Part shown: positions 17,802 through 26,565 of the stretch, in pieces
How positions within the stretch are numbered: position 1 is the first letter of the stretch
Layout: each line of letters opens with the position of its first letter
DNA from: Promethearchaeota archaeon
GTDB lineage: Archaea > Asgardarchaeota > Lokiarchaeia > Sigynarchaeales > SOKP01
Reading direction: 5' to 3'
Assembly: GCA_019058515.1 (NCBI GenBank)
Contig: JAHPYY010000057.1
Span: 1 to 64,000, forward strand
Length of the DNA: 64,000 nt
Program-made: the position numbers and the translations under genes
Notes under the pieces: generated by a model
Seen by the model: only the letters and a program-made list of their open reading frames with translations
Database searches by the model: none
What the model was told of the DNA's origin: nothing

Positions 17802-20618
17802 ATGAATCTAAGAAGGCAAAATTCAAGAATTTTAGCTGTTATTCTTCTTTTTGGATTACTATTATTATCAACCTTGATATTTAAGAGTAGAACGGACTCA
17901 ACTACTAACACTTATCTTCAAATAGATGATATATATTTGAAAACTTCAGATCAACCAAATGAGGATTACATTCTTGAGTGGGAACGATCTCATAACGGTT
18001 ATTATCGTGGAATAGCAACTGATTCTCAAGGATATATATATTTGAGTGGAATAGATAATGGTGATTATCATTTGGCAAGATACGCACCTGATGGAACAAA
18101 AATATGGAGTCGGAAACATACCAAATGGAGTACTTATGAGACCTCTGTAGCTGTTGATTCTGAAGATTATGCGTATTTATGCGGGTGGTCGTTTCAAGGT
18201 TCTACTGAAGGTGGAGGGACAATATTTCTATTTAAATATAATAGTACCGGAGACTTACAATGGGAGAGAAGTTTTGGGACTGATAGCAGAGCATATGATA
18301 TATGTGTAGGGAAATATGGAAATATTTACATAACGGGATGTTCATGGGAAGCAGGAGCAAATGGAAAGGACCTCTTACTCATAAAATATGACAACGAAGG
18401 AACACTAAAATGGTATGTATTTTCACACCTGAGCGGAGATGATTGTGGATATGGTGTGACAGCGCATCCGAGCATAGGATTTGTTTATGTAACCGGAGAA
18501 ATATCGGGAAACATGATTTTTCAAAAATATACAGTTAACGGGGAATGGCAATTTACAAAATACTGGAACAACGGAGGGAATGAAGTAGGAAAAGATATTT
18601 GTACTCATCCTATTCAAGATAAAATTTACATTTCTGGAGATTTAGGCTATGCAGCTTTAGTCTATGATGGGATGGGAGATAGTATCTTAAATGTTTCCGG
18701 ACCCTCTCAAAACGCTATAATTGTGGATCCTTTGGGAAATATCTTTGTATCGAGATATGTTTCCTCACTTAAACTTTATTTTAGTAAGTATTCTCCAGAA
18801 GGATACAAATTATCCGAAATAATTGCAAACCACCAGGAATATCCTCAGAGAATGGCTTATGACGCCGATAGGAATATTTATTTAATGAATCGTTATGGTA
18901 TATTAATGAAATTCCGTATTGATAATGTTTCACCTGATATTACAATCACCAAACCAGGAATGAATGAAAAATTTGGAGTTATTACTCCCGATATGGATTT
19001 AAACATAGTAGAAGTTCACCTTAGTAAGACATGGTATAGTCTAAGTAATGAATCGAAATCAACTAACAATATTACTTGGACAGGAAAAATTAATCAGAGT
19101 GTGTGGGATCTTTTTGATAATGGAGCGATCACAATTCATGTATATGCAAATGATACTAATGGTAATATGGGATATTCCGATACTATCGTATTTAAAGACA
19201 AAACCCTTAACTACTTTTGGAATCTTACAGGGCAAAAAATTACCATTGATGATATACAACCCAATTTTAATTGGACGAGAACTGAGCAAAACTTCGCGTG
19301 GTGTTATGGTTCTGGAACTGAGAAAGATCCTTATATATTGGAGAATATTTATCTTGATGGCAAAGGAAGTGGAAATTGTATTGAGATTAAAAATTCTAAT
19401 GCATCCTTTATAATACGAAATTGTACCTTACTAAATTGTGGTACAGATTATGAGAATGCTGGTATTAGATTAGATCATGCACACTATGGGACGCTACAAA
19501 ATAATACTTGCTCAAATAATGGACAAATTGGAATATATATTTATTTCAGCAATGAAACTCATGTTTTCAAGAATGTCCTGACTTCAAATTATATTGGAAT
19601 AAAACTTGATTATGGTGAAAATAATCACTTCCTTAATAATACAATACTTTATAACTCTTATTCAGGAATTGTAATAAAACGCGCTGACAATAATATAATT
19701 GAAAATAATACAGCTGTTTATAATAGGTATGGTATTATGTGTGAAAATTCTGATGTAAATTATCTATCTACTAATAATTTTAGTGTAAATGGTGGAGGGA
19801 TTAGAGTAGAATATTGTAGCAGCAACTTGTTTTCTAATAATCTTGCTTGTTTAAATACAAATACTGGAATTTATCTTATAAGTAGCGAGAGCAATAAGAT
19901 AATTCATACTGAAATTATAGGTAACGGGGAGGAAGGAATATACATTTCTAAAAGCGACGACAACGAGATTACTGATAATTATATTCATAATAACACGAAT
20001 CACGGTTTAAAAATGTACGATTGTTATAATAATATGTTATTAGAAAATACTATTTCAGAAAACGATGCAGGAGGGCTGTATTTAGAAATAAGTCGTTATA
20101 ATACCATTTCAGGAAATACGATCACTTACAACAAATATGTTGGCTTAAATACGGATACAAGCGAGAATAATACGATTTTCGATAATGTTTTTATTAAAAA
20201 CGAAATAAACTCAAAAGATGATCACGATTATAGTCAAAAAAGCTTCTGGAATAATTCGATTATTGGCAATTTTTGGGATGATTATGTTGGAGATGATATG
20301 AATGGAGATGGTATTGGTGATACTCCATATAACATCGCTGGTTCTGCAGGAAGCCAGGATATGCTCCCGATCTATGATTGGGATTATCATTTCGTTAATA
20401 CCACCGAAACTGATGGAGATTCTGAGGAAAATCCTCCAGATGAGGAAGAGGATGAACAAGATGAAAATGAAGAGGAGCCTGAAGAACAAAATGAAGACAG
20501 CGTTGATAATGGCGAGAGTATTTCTTTTGGATATTATCATTTTCTAATAGTACCCATAAGTATCATAGCTTTAGTAATTTGGAGAAAACGGTTAATATTA
20601 ATAAGAACAGCAACCTAA
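17802..20618 (+). CDS. Cell-surface protein: beta-propeller, Ig-like and parallel beta-helix, C-terminal membrane anchor
   Basis: A 938-aa exported protein. An N-terminal signal/anchor (residues ~7-28) is followed by a beta-propeller-like region (~60-375) of repeats such as ATDSQGYIYLSG and VDSEDYAYLCGW (SBBP/NHL-type). Then comes an Ig-like strand region (~385-465), and a right-handed parallel beta-helix (~520-840) with NosD/PbH1 repeats such as NNIIENNTAVYNRYGI and NTISGNTITYNKYVGL. An acidic linker rich in Glu/Asp (~865-905) and one membrane helix (~910-930) end in a basic tail. Many N-x-S/T sequons suit a glycosylated surface protein. It probably faces outside and binds or processes glycans (inference). 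It lies between the two copies of the dehydrogenase 3' end, so it looks inserted. Confidence 0.82.
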   Translation: MNLRRQNSRILAVILLFGLLLLSTLIFKSRTDSTTNTYLQIDDIYLKTSDQPNEDYILEWERSHNGYYRGIATDSQGYIYLSGIDNGDYHLARYAPDGTKIWSRKHTKWSTYETSVAVDSEDYAYLCGWSFQGSTEGGGTIFLFKYNSTGDLQWERSFGTDSRAYDICVGKYGNIYITGCSWEAGANGKDLLLIKYDNEGTLKWYVFSHLSGDDCGYGVTAHPSIGFVYVTGEISGNMIFQKYTVNGEWQFTKYWNNGGNEVGKDICTHPIQDKIYISGDLGYAALVYDGMGDSILNVSGPSQNAIIVDPLGNIFVSRYVSSLKLYFSKYSPEGYKLSEIIANHQEYPQRMAYDADRNIYLMNRYGILMKFRIDNVSPDITITKPGMNEKFGVITPDMDLNIVEVHLSKTWYSLSNESKSTNNITWTGKINQSVWDLFDNGAITIHVYANDTNGNMGYSDTIVFKDKTLNYFWNLTGQKITIDDIQPNFNWTRTEQNFAWCYGSGTEKDPYILENIYLDGKGSGNCIEIKNSNASFIIRNCTLLNCGTDYENAGIRLDHAHYGTLQNNTCSNNGQIGIYIYFSNETHVFKNVLTSNYIGIKLDYGENNHFLNNTILYNSYSGIVIKRADNNIIENNTAVYNRYGIMCENSDVNYLSTNNFSVNGGGIRVEYCSSNLFSNNLACLNTNTGIYLISSESNKIIHTEIIGNGEEGIYISKSDDNEITDNYIHNNTNHGLKMYDCYNNMLLENTISENDAGGLYLEISRYNTISGNTITYNKYVGLNTDTSENNTIFDNVFIKNEINSKDDHDYSQKSFWNNSIIGNFWDDYVGDDMNGDGIGDTPYNIAGSAGSQDMLPIYDWDYHFVNTTETDGDSEENPPDEEEDEQDENEEEPEEQNEDSVDNGESISFGYYHFLIVPISIIALVIWRKRLILIRTAT

Positions 20619-20644
20619 GAAAACTCGAAATTTTAAATGACCAT

Positions 20645-20725
20645 TACAAAGGATTGAAACAAGCGTTTCCAAAAGAATACTATCAATGGTATCCCGAGTG
20701 GTACGAGGACGCTGACAAATTCTAA
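20645..20725 (+). repeat. 3' end of the acyl-CoA dehydrogenase gene, copy 2 (displaced)
   Basis: Twenty-seven codons encoding YKGLKQAFPKEYYQWYPEWY and the rest of the dehydrogenase C-terminus plus its stop, 26 bp after the surface-protein gene. No upstream dehydrogenase sequence accompanies it. 77/81 bases match copy 1. It marks the right edge of an insertion between 17538 and 20644. Confidence 0.9.
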
Positions 20726-20796
20726 CCTTATCAATTATTACTTTTTTCATTTTATTAAAAAAGAACTAATAAAATACCCTAAGTCTTTTGTTGTGC

Positions 20797-21222
20797 TTAA
20801 TCTCTTAGAGTTTTCTTTAAGATTAGGTTATAAAGCTCATCTACTGTTTTTTGAATATTTAAGGTGTTATATTCTACTCCCACTCTCGCCTTTAATAACG
20901 GAGGGATATCCTCAACTTTAAAAAAGACTGGTATAATTGGTTTATCCATCGCGTGAGCCACCATCCATTCGTCCTTTACGAACTTTGATTTTCTAGAGTT
21001 TTCGGAGCAAAAGAGTAGCATTACATCTGATTTTCCTAAATACTCGTTCATGTACGCTATAAAATTGTCTTTCGTATGCTCTTCGCAATAAAGCGTTTCT
21101 TCAATTTCGTTGTAAAATGTCAGTCTTTTAGCTATTTCTTTTATGTTAAATCGCTCGCTGTCCTTGAGGGAGTAGCTGATAAAAACAAGAATCTGAGCTT
21201 TCCTTTTTTTTTCTCTAACCAT
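20797..21222 (-). CDS. TIR domain (C-terminal part of the receptor-like gene)
   Basis: 141 residues holding a complete TIR domain: ILVFISYSLKDSERF (strand A and BB region), RLTFYNEIEETLYCEE, SDVMLLFCSENSRKSKFV, then KDEWMVA with Glu85 at the position of the catalytic Glu of NAD-cleaving TIRs, and KPIIPVFFKVEDIPPLLK. TIR domains either signal by assembly or cleave NAD+; Glu85 makes hydrolase activity possible. The Met start at 21222 is created by the frame break at the nine-A run just upstream; the real protein very likely continues from SYDEWLEKK in the other frame. Confidence 0.85.
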   Translation of the reverse strand: MVREKKRKAQILVFISYSLKDSERFNIKEIAKRLTFYNEIEETLYCEEHTKDNFIAYMNEYLGKSDVMLLFCSENSRKSKFVKDEWMVAHAMDKPIIPVFFKVEDIPPLLKARVGVEYNTLNIQKTVDELYNLILKKTLRD

Positions 21223-21844
21223 TCGTCGTAGGATTTTTCCACAAACATTACAAAAGCATCAATGTCCGGTTTTTTTATGGTTACAAAGCTACCACTTGTT
21301 GCAAATTCGAGAATTTCACTCCAATCACCCAATTTTCTTAAAATTTCTATGTCTTCAGAATTAAGAGAAACCATAAAGTCGTAAATGTTGATGCTTTTGT
21401 TAGTTTTGAATAAAATATACAATCTATCTAATAATTCAGTCAAAAACAACTTTTTCTGAGCCCAATCAAGTATACTTCTAAATTTATAAACTTCAGCTTT
21501 TTTAATGACACCATTTAACTCTACTCTTGCTTTGGTAAAATTCTTATCCGTTATCAGTTGATTGATGGTGGGGAACTTATCTTTTAGTTTAGGTTTCTCT
21601 TGAGCTGCTTTTTTTAATTTTTTATTAGTTTTACTCTTGGTAGCTGACTTTACAATCCTCTTTCGTGCTATAATTATTATTAAGGTTAAAATTATTAACG
21701 CAATCGGAATCCCAATAATCGTGGCTTTTAAGGGAAGATTGGTACTACTTGTCTCGAACTCGTCGCTCCAACCAAAGACCGTGTCGTCGGAATAATCGAT
21801 AACTTTAATTTTCCAATCAGGGTTGTCTTCAATATCGCTTGGAA

Positions 21845-22207
21845 CTACCCAGTCAAATGAACCACTGTTTTCAGTTTGAGATATAATGGTTCTATCAAAA
21901 GAATCCCCTCGTAAAGTTCAATTGTTATGTAATCAATAGTACCTGTGGTAGTCCAAATGATTGCATAGGTTTCACCCACTGCGAAAGTTTCTTCTTCTGT
22001 TGGAGCGGTTACTGAAATTGAATTCACTGTTATCTGGAAGTAGTTGGATTCGTCGTAAGTGTTTGAATCAAACGAATCGGAGATTTTTATCCTCCAATCT
22101 GTTCCTGCTTCAACATTTTCGGGAATACTCCACAAATACGAGCCATCATTAATAGTTTGTTCAATAAAATATTTCAAAGAACTTCCCTTCATAATTTCGA
22201 TGTCCAC
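21845..22207 (-). CDS. Kre9/KNH-like extracellular domain segment of the receptor-like gene
   Basis: Open segment covering the first KNH-like beta-sandwich (VDIEIMKGSSLKYFIEQT, GSYLWSIPENVEAGTDWR, SNYFQITVNSISVT) and the start of the second (EEETFAVGETYAIIWTTTG). Residues after ELYEG are out of frame because one G is missing from the run at 21905-21908; adding it yields DSFDRTIISQTENSGSFDW and a full second repeat. Not a separate gene. Confidence 0.6.
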   Translation of the reverse strand: MDIEIMKGSSLKYFIEQTINDGSYLWSIPENVEAGTDWRIKISDSFDSNTYDESNYFQITVNSISVTAPTEEETFAVGETYAIIWTTTGTIDYITIELYEGILLIEPLYLKLKTVVHLTG

Positions 22208-22284
22208 ATTAGTAATACTACCTTTAGCCGTCCATGTGATAAGACTTTGAGTGCTTGGGTTCCAAGATGTCGTCGAAGTCGGAT

Positions 22285-22836
22285 TTATAATTTAAAAGAA
22301 TCTGGAGGCTTGCATTTACCAGAACTACCCGCTGTGTATATTACGTTAATTTCAGTAGGAGTTAAGACACGATCGTAAATACTGACTTCATCAAGAATTC
22401 CATCGAGAGGTTCCTTATCCCAACTAAGTAAAATATCTTCTCCTGCACCCGTAGCAAACATCCCGCTTATTGCAAGATTACCAACTTCCACTCCATCATA
22501 ATACAACCGCATAAAACTCCCATCATAAGTTCCCGCGATATGATGAAAATCTCCAGTTTGAATATTCAACCAGATATGATGCAAAGAATTGTTAATATTC
22601 ATCAGGAACTCAAAATCTCCGACATTTCCGGTATAACGTAACATTGCTGATTCATTTGGGAGAGTAATAAATCGTCCCATTATACCATTAGGCATTGAAT
22701 TAAGTGCCACCCACATTTCAATTGTTAATTGCTGCAAATCATCACAATTCGAACTATTAGCCTTCATAAAGTCGTCTACTCCGTCAAAACTAAATGCTTG
22801 ACCCACCTTTCCAGCGGTGAACGATGTGCCGTTCAA
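22285..22836 (-). CDS. LamG-like (concanavalin-fold) domain segment of the receptor-like gene
   Basis: 183 residues forming most of a LamG/concanavalin-A-like domain: GKVGQAFSFDGVDDFMKA, LTIEMWVALNSMPNG, FHHIAGTYDGSFMRLYYDG, LDGILDEVSIYDRVLTPTEI. These folds bind glycans or proteins outside the cell. The frame continues upstream through a TGA (Trp expected) to the signal peptide, and downstream after a one-base correction into the KNH-like domains. Not a separate gene. Confidence 0.75.
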   Translation of the reverse strand: MNGTSFTAGKVGQAFSFDGVDDFMKANSSNCDDLQQLTIEMWVALNSMPNGIMGRFITLPNESAMLRYTGNVGDFEFLMNINNSLHHIWLNIQTGDFHHIAGTYDGSFMRLYYDGVEVGNLAISGMFATGAGEDILLSWDKEPLDGILDEVSIYDRVLTPTEINVIYTAGSSGKCKPPDSFKL

Positions 22837-23191
22837 GAATATCCCATGATTCTCACCTATAACATCGAAAGCATTCCCATCTCCAGGTCACCAACTAACT
22901 ACATCCTCAAATCCAATACATGTTGACTCCTTTACAGTTTCTGAATTTCCTTCGTAAAGAGTATTACCATCATCATTTAATTGTGGATTTGGCAAAAACG
23001 CAAGGAAACAAAATAAGATTGTTAAAATGACGCATAATTTGGTTTTCTTCGACAAATATCTCACCAAATTAATATCTGTTAAAAGATCGTTAAAACCAGA
23101 ATTTCTAAAAAATAAAATTGGATTAAAGTTATAATTGCATAGTTTAACATTTAAAATTTATGCGGATAAACATCAACCTTTGTTATCACTT

Positions 23192-23536
23192 TTAATCAAG
23201 GTCTTCTTTGAAGTTTTTAATAGTAGCAACCTTGCTATTAACATCAATCGTAATAGCAAGGATAGAATCGTCATCTTCAGGGTCAAGCATCAAAAAATAG
23301 AACTTCTTCTCTGATACGTTAAAACCCAGTTCAAGAGAACCGCACTCCTCTGGTAAATTTTTTTTCAATTCCTCCGGAGCGTTACTTAACAAAATATCGT
23401 ATATCATGTCTTCGATTTTTCGTTGTTCTTTTCTTACTTCCTTTAACGCGTCGAAATCCCATTCACCTAACATCTGGGAGGTATCAGAATTTAACCTGTG
23501 CCATTGATTAAATAATCCTTCTAACTCTTTACTCAT
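23192..23536 (-). CDS. Hypothetical protein, alpha then beta, acidic
   Basis: A 114-aa cytosolic protein. Residues ~1-60 are predicted helical and charged (LKEVRKEQRKIEDMIYDILL). Residues ~65-110 look like beta strands (LELGFNVSEKKFYFLMLD, ILAITIDVNSKVATIKNF). No known motif. The frame is intact with balanced codon use, so it is probably real. It precedes the TIR receptor-like gene on the same strand by 127 bp, but nothing links them functionally. Confidence 0.6.
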   Translation of the reverse strand: MSKELEGLFNQWHRLNSDTSQMLGEWDFDALKEVRKEQRKIEDMIYDILLSNAPEELKKNLPEECGSLELGFNVSEKKFYFLMLDPEDDDSILAITIDVNSKVATIKNFKEDLD

Positions 23537-23637
23537 GAGATTTCTGAAAGGTTAATATTTATATAATTTTTCTATTTACTCATCAATAGTCTAATTGAAA
23601 AGTCAACAAAATAGCGGTATTAAAATTAGTCAAAATT

Positions 23638-24213
23638 ATGAATGTTCCCTTACCTGAAATTAAGCCTAACACTAATTCGACTTTAGAGAGTTCAATTCTA
23701 AATCGAAAAAGCGTGAGAAGGTTTCTAGATAAAGAAATAGAAATTGAAAAAGTTTCTTTAATTTTGTGGTCAGCCCAAGGAAAAAGAGAAAATAAAAGGA
23801 TGGTGCCCTCCGCTGGTGCGACTTATCCTTTAGAAATATATGTGAATCTTAAAAATAAAGGATTTTATCGCTATAATTTCAATAAACATCTATTGGAATT
23901 AGTCTCTGAGAAAGATCTAAGCTATGATTTAGCGATAGCTTCTTTAAACCAGATGTTCATAGCAGAAGCTCCTTTAAACGTTATTATCTGCGCAGATTAT
24001 GACAGGACGTGCAATCGATACGGTGAGAGGGGTGTTAGATATGTGCATATCGAAATAGGACATTGCGCTCAAAATGTACATTTAATCACAACCTCGTTGG
24101 GACTGGTTTCTGTGCCAATCGGTGCGTTCAAAGACGATTCGGTTAAAAAGTTATTAAATCTTCCTAAAAAATTCGAACCACTATATATTATTCCCATTGG
24201 TTATCCTGGGTGA
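23638..24213 (+). CDS. SagB-type nitroreductase-family protein
   Basis: A 191-aa FMN-dependent oxidoreductase of the SagB/ThcOx-nitroreductase branch: RKSVRRFLDKEI (N-terminal Arg for FMN phosphate), WSAQGKR, MVPSAGATYPLEIYVNL, YGERGVRYVHIEIGHCAQNV and GLVSVPIGAFKDD. Complete from ATG 23638 with no extra N-terminal domain. Family members oxidise heterocycles in peptides or reduce nitro/quinone compounds. No peptide-modifying partner is nearby. Related genes lie at 1-543 and 25015-25782. Confidence 0.85.
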   Translation: MNVPLPEIKPNTNSTLESSILNRKSVRRFLDKEIEIEKVSLILWSAQGKRENKRMVPSAGATYPLEIYVNLKNKGFYRYNFNKHLLELVSEKDLSYDLAIASLNQMFIAEAPLNVIICADYDRTCNRYGERGVRYVHIEIGHCAQNVHLITTSLGLVSVPIGAFKDDSVKKLLNLPKKFEPLYIIPIGYPG

Positions 24214-24360
24214 ACTTAGCATTTCGTCATTGCGAAATAAGAAGTTTTTATGAGGAAAAAAAAGAGAATTGAAATTATTTATAACCTCAAATCTTCACGC
24301 TTATGGAATTAATGTTTGTACCAACAAGGAACAATCGGAAATGTAATTATCTAAATCATT

Positions 24361-24813
24361 TCACGCAATAACAACCGTAATTGTGTGATCTCCTTGAGTA
24401 AGTCTGGTGGTGTAATGTTGTAAGGTAACTGAAGTCAATAAAACCTCATTTTCAGTTAGAATTGTATACCAAGGTTCTCCTCCCACACGTAGATTTTGTT
24501 CGTCTAATTAAAAACTTAATTTTATGTAAGATGTTGCTATTTCGTCTAGATGAGCATTACAACAGAATTGAAAGTAGTTTCCACTTTGCAATGATTCCAC
24601 AGTAAATGCAATTTCAAGTTCGTTAATGACTATATCTGTTAAAATGGGATCTGTGTGGAAATCATCTGTTGTACTTTCAAACTAAACATTTTGAACGCCT
24701 TTCGCTTCTGGTGGTGCCGCAGGGAAAATGAACATATATAACCCTAAACCCAATGCTCCTGCTCCAATTATTAAAGCGAGAAACGCTAATACAGAGGCGC
24801 CTTTATTTACCAT
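24361..24813 (-). pseudogene. Small secreted/anchored protein, two in-frame stops
   Basis: From ATG 24813 the frame runs 150 codons to TGA 24361-24363. An N-terminal membrane segment (LALIIGAGALGLGLYMFIFP, residues ~12-31) is followed by an extracellular beta-rich region of Asgard type: ELEIAFTVESLQSGNYFQF, GGEPWYTILTENEVLL and GDHTITVVIA near the end. It is interrupted by TAG at 24682-24684 and TAA at 24508-24510. The first stop follows QNV, where a Trp is plausible (TGG to TAG). With two stops but no frame shift it looks like an early-stage pseudogene. No function can be assigned. Confidence 0.65.
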
Positions 24814-25014
24814 TTATTCAGCCTAAGTTTTTTTGAAATTTTCCTATACCTTTGAAGTATAATTAGTACATATGGCAGTTTGTCTATATAAAACTAGGCA
24901 ATTTTCGAACATTTAATTAACACTTTTGTCGAACTCAAGGATTTTTAGTAAATTTTTTGCTATGATGATGTCGACTTATTTTTAAAAATATCAATTTTTA
25001 ATACCCATGAGCGT

Positions 25015-25782
25015 TTGTCTTATATTATGGAAGAGCGAATTCAAAATTACGGAGACAAATTCCAACGCAAATCAAAATATGTCAGAGGAAAGCTCCCAAA
25101 CCACTATTTAGACTGGTCTACTAAACCTTCGACTTACAAGAGTTATGATAGCGCAATTTCAATCTCTAAATTACCAAAACCAGGGTTTAACCTTCAAATT
25201 AACTACTGGGATGTAGTAATTAATAGGCAATCAATAAGGAACTTTTCTGAAGAGCCAATAACTACAAACGAGCTTAGTCTACTTCTATTTAGCATTTCAG
25301 GATTAACTAGAATATATCCACAGTTTACGTTTCGCACAATTCCTTCTGCTGGTGGATTGTATCCAATTGAGACATATATAATAATAAATAATGTTGAGAA
25401 TGTGAAAAAAGGATTATACCACTATTTTATCCCTGATCATTCGTTGGAATGTCTAAAACTTGGAGATCTTTCTTGTAATATCGCAGCCGCGTGTTTAGAT
25501 CAGAAATTGAGTAAAAAAGCGGCTGTGAATTTTGTTTGGACTGCGATAATCGAGCGTTCAAGGTGGAAATACTTGCAGCGTTGTTATCGCTACATTTATA
25601 TGGATGTTGGACACATCGGCCAGAATTTCTATTTAACCGCATCAGCGCTAAATTTAGGAGCTTGTACTATAGGAGCTATATACGACGATGAATTAAATCA
25701 GTTGCTTGGTATTGATGGAATAGATGAAACTGCGATATATGTCGGGGTTGTTGGTAAGAAAATCAGTCGAGATAATGGTTAA
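25015..25782 (+). CDS. SagB-type nitroreductase-family protein
   Basis: A 255-aa protein with the ~60-residue N-terminal extension typical of SagB-type dehydrogenases (RGKLPNHYLDWSTKPSTYKS) and a full FMN-binding core: NRQSIRNFSEEPI, LLFSISG, TIPSAGGLYPIETYIII, VNFVWTAIIERSRW, YRYIYMDVGHIGQNFYLTAS and LGACTIGAIYDDEL. The open frame begins with TTG 25015, but ATG 25027 fits better because homology starts shortly after it. It is the closest local relative of the broken copy at 1-543. It stands alone with the HEAT-like gene 48 bp downstream. Confidence 0.87.
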   Translation: MSYIMEERIQNYGDKFQRKSKYVRGKLPNHYLDWSTKPSTYKSYDSAISISKLPKPGFNLQINYWDVVINRQSIRNFSEEPITTNELSLLLFSISGLTRIYPQFTFRTIPSAGGLYPIETYIIINNVENVKKGLYHYFIPDHSLECLKLGDLSCNIAAACLDQKLSKKAAVNFVWTAIIERSRWKYLQRCYRYIYMDVGHIGQNFYLTASALNLGACTIGAIYDDELNQLLGIDGIDETAIYVGVVGKKISRDNG

Positions 25783-25830
25783 AAAATAGCTTTAAATTAA
25801 ATAATTATAATATCCTCATAAGATCGAATT

Positions 25831-26559
25831 ATGGCGTTTGATAAGGAATTTCAGCGAGTAAAAAATGTAAATAATGCGGATGTCATTAACGATTTTCTTA
25901 TTCGGTTAGGAAAGGATCCCGAACCCAACCATTTAGAGTATATTGATTTCTTCATAAAAAGGAATGCTTCACTTGATAAAATTAAAATTAACCTCTTCTA
26001 TGTTATTGGAAGAATCGGAGGTCAAACCACTCTCGGTGACGAGTATCTTGAATTCTTAGAAAAACAATATTACCTTTCAGATAGATGGGAGCGAAAGGAG
26101 ATCATTATTGCTTTAAATTCCATTTTAAGCAACACAAAATTGATAAGAAATTTCAAAAAATTGATTCTTTCCGCTTTAAGCGACGCTTACACTCCAATTA
26201 GAATAGAAGCGATTAAGTTATTATGTATTGTTAACGAGGTTGATGAAGAAATACAACAAAAACTACTTTTATCTTTAAACATGGATGACGAAGAATATGT
26301 AACTAAGTGCATCGAACTATTAAATATGCTTAGGTTGGATGCGAATACAATTTATTCGCACCTAAATTCTTCCAAATTATATGCTAAATTAAAAAAGGAT
26401 ACTATAAAAAACATTATTTTAATATTTTCTACTTCTTTGTTTGAATTAGAAAAATTGCACGAATTTATATTAAAATCTGAATGGATTCATGAACATAAAA
26501 ACTATTTCTTAAAGGAAATCGAGACAATACTAAAAATTCTTTTAAAAACTAATTATTAA
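25831..26559 (+). CDS. HEAT-repeat-like helical protein
   Basis: A 242-aa protein that is nearly all amphipathic helix pairs. RKEIIIALNSILSN, IRIEAIKLLCIVNEV and YVTKCIELLNMLRL look like HEAT/ARM units, five to six in total. Such proteins are scaffolds for protein-protein contacts. No catalytic motif. Convergent with the ATPase gene (6 bp between their ends), so it is not in that operon. Start ATG 25831. Confidence 0.6.
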   Translation: MAFDKEFQRVKNVNNADVINDFLIRLGKDPEPNHLEYIDFFIKRNASLDKIKINLFYVIGRIGGQTTLGDEYLEFLEKQYYLSDRWERKEIIIALNSILSNTKLIRNFKKLILSALSDAYTPIRIEAIKLLCIVNEVDEEIQQKLLLSLNMDDEEYVTKCIELLNMLRLDANTIYSHLNSSKLYAKLKKDTIKNIILIFSTSLFELEKLHEFILKSEWIHEHKNYFLKEIETILKILLKTNY

Positions 26560-26565
26560 GAAAAA

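Larger units (their letters stand above)
20797..23064 (-). pseudogene. TIR-domain membrane receptor-like protein (signal, LamG, two KNH-like domains, TM, TIR), frame broken
   Basis: Joining frames on the minus strand gives one ~755-residue gene. GTG 23064 begins a signal segment (KTKLCVILTILFCFLAFLPN). The LamG-type domain follows, running from SW-stop-PGDGNAFDV through GKVGQAFSFDGVDDF to LDGILDEVSIYDRV. Two Kre9/KNH (GPI-anchor-like, Ser-Thr-rich) domains follow, the first ending GSYLWSIPENVE and the second GSFDWVVPSDIE. A single membrane helix (about 21740-21680, IIGIPIALIILTLIIII) leads into a basic linker, a ~100-residue helical region and the TIR domain. Lesions: TGA in place of Trp near 22888, and one-base losses near 22284-22296, at the four-G run (21905-21908) and in the nine-A run (21204-21212). 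Outside-sensor plus cytosolic TIR is a Toll-like receptor layout. Pieces may be intact in the real genome. Confidence 0.75.

Noticed and set aside
17538..20644. Insertion sequence or integron carrying the surface-protein gene
   Set aside because: No transposase, integrase or terminal inverted repeats are present; only the duplicated gene end marks the borders.
250..24684. Reassignment of TGA or TAG to tryptophan
   Set aside because: TGG is used normally throughout, TGA and TAG both end ordinary genes, and the affected genes often carry other lesions.
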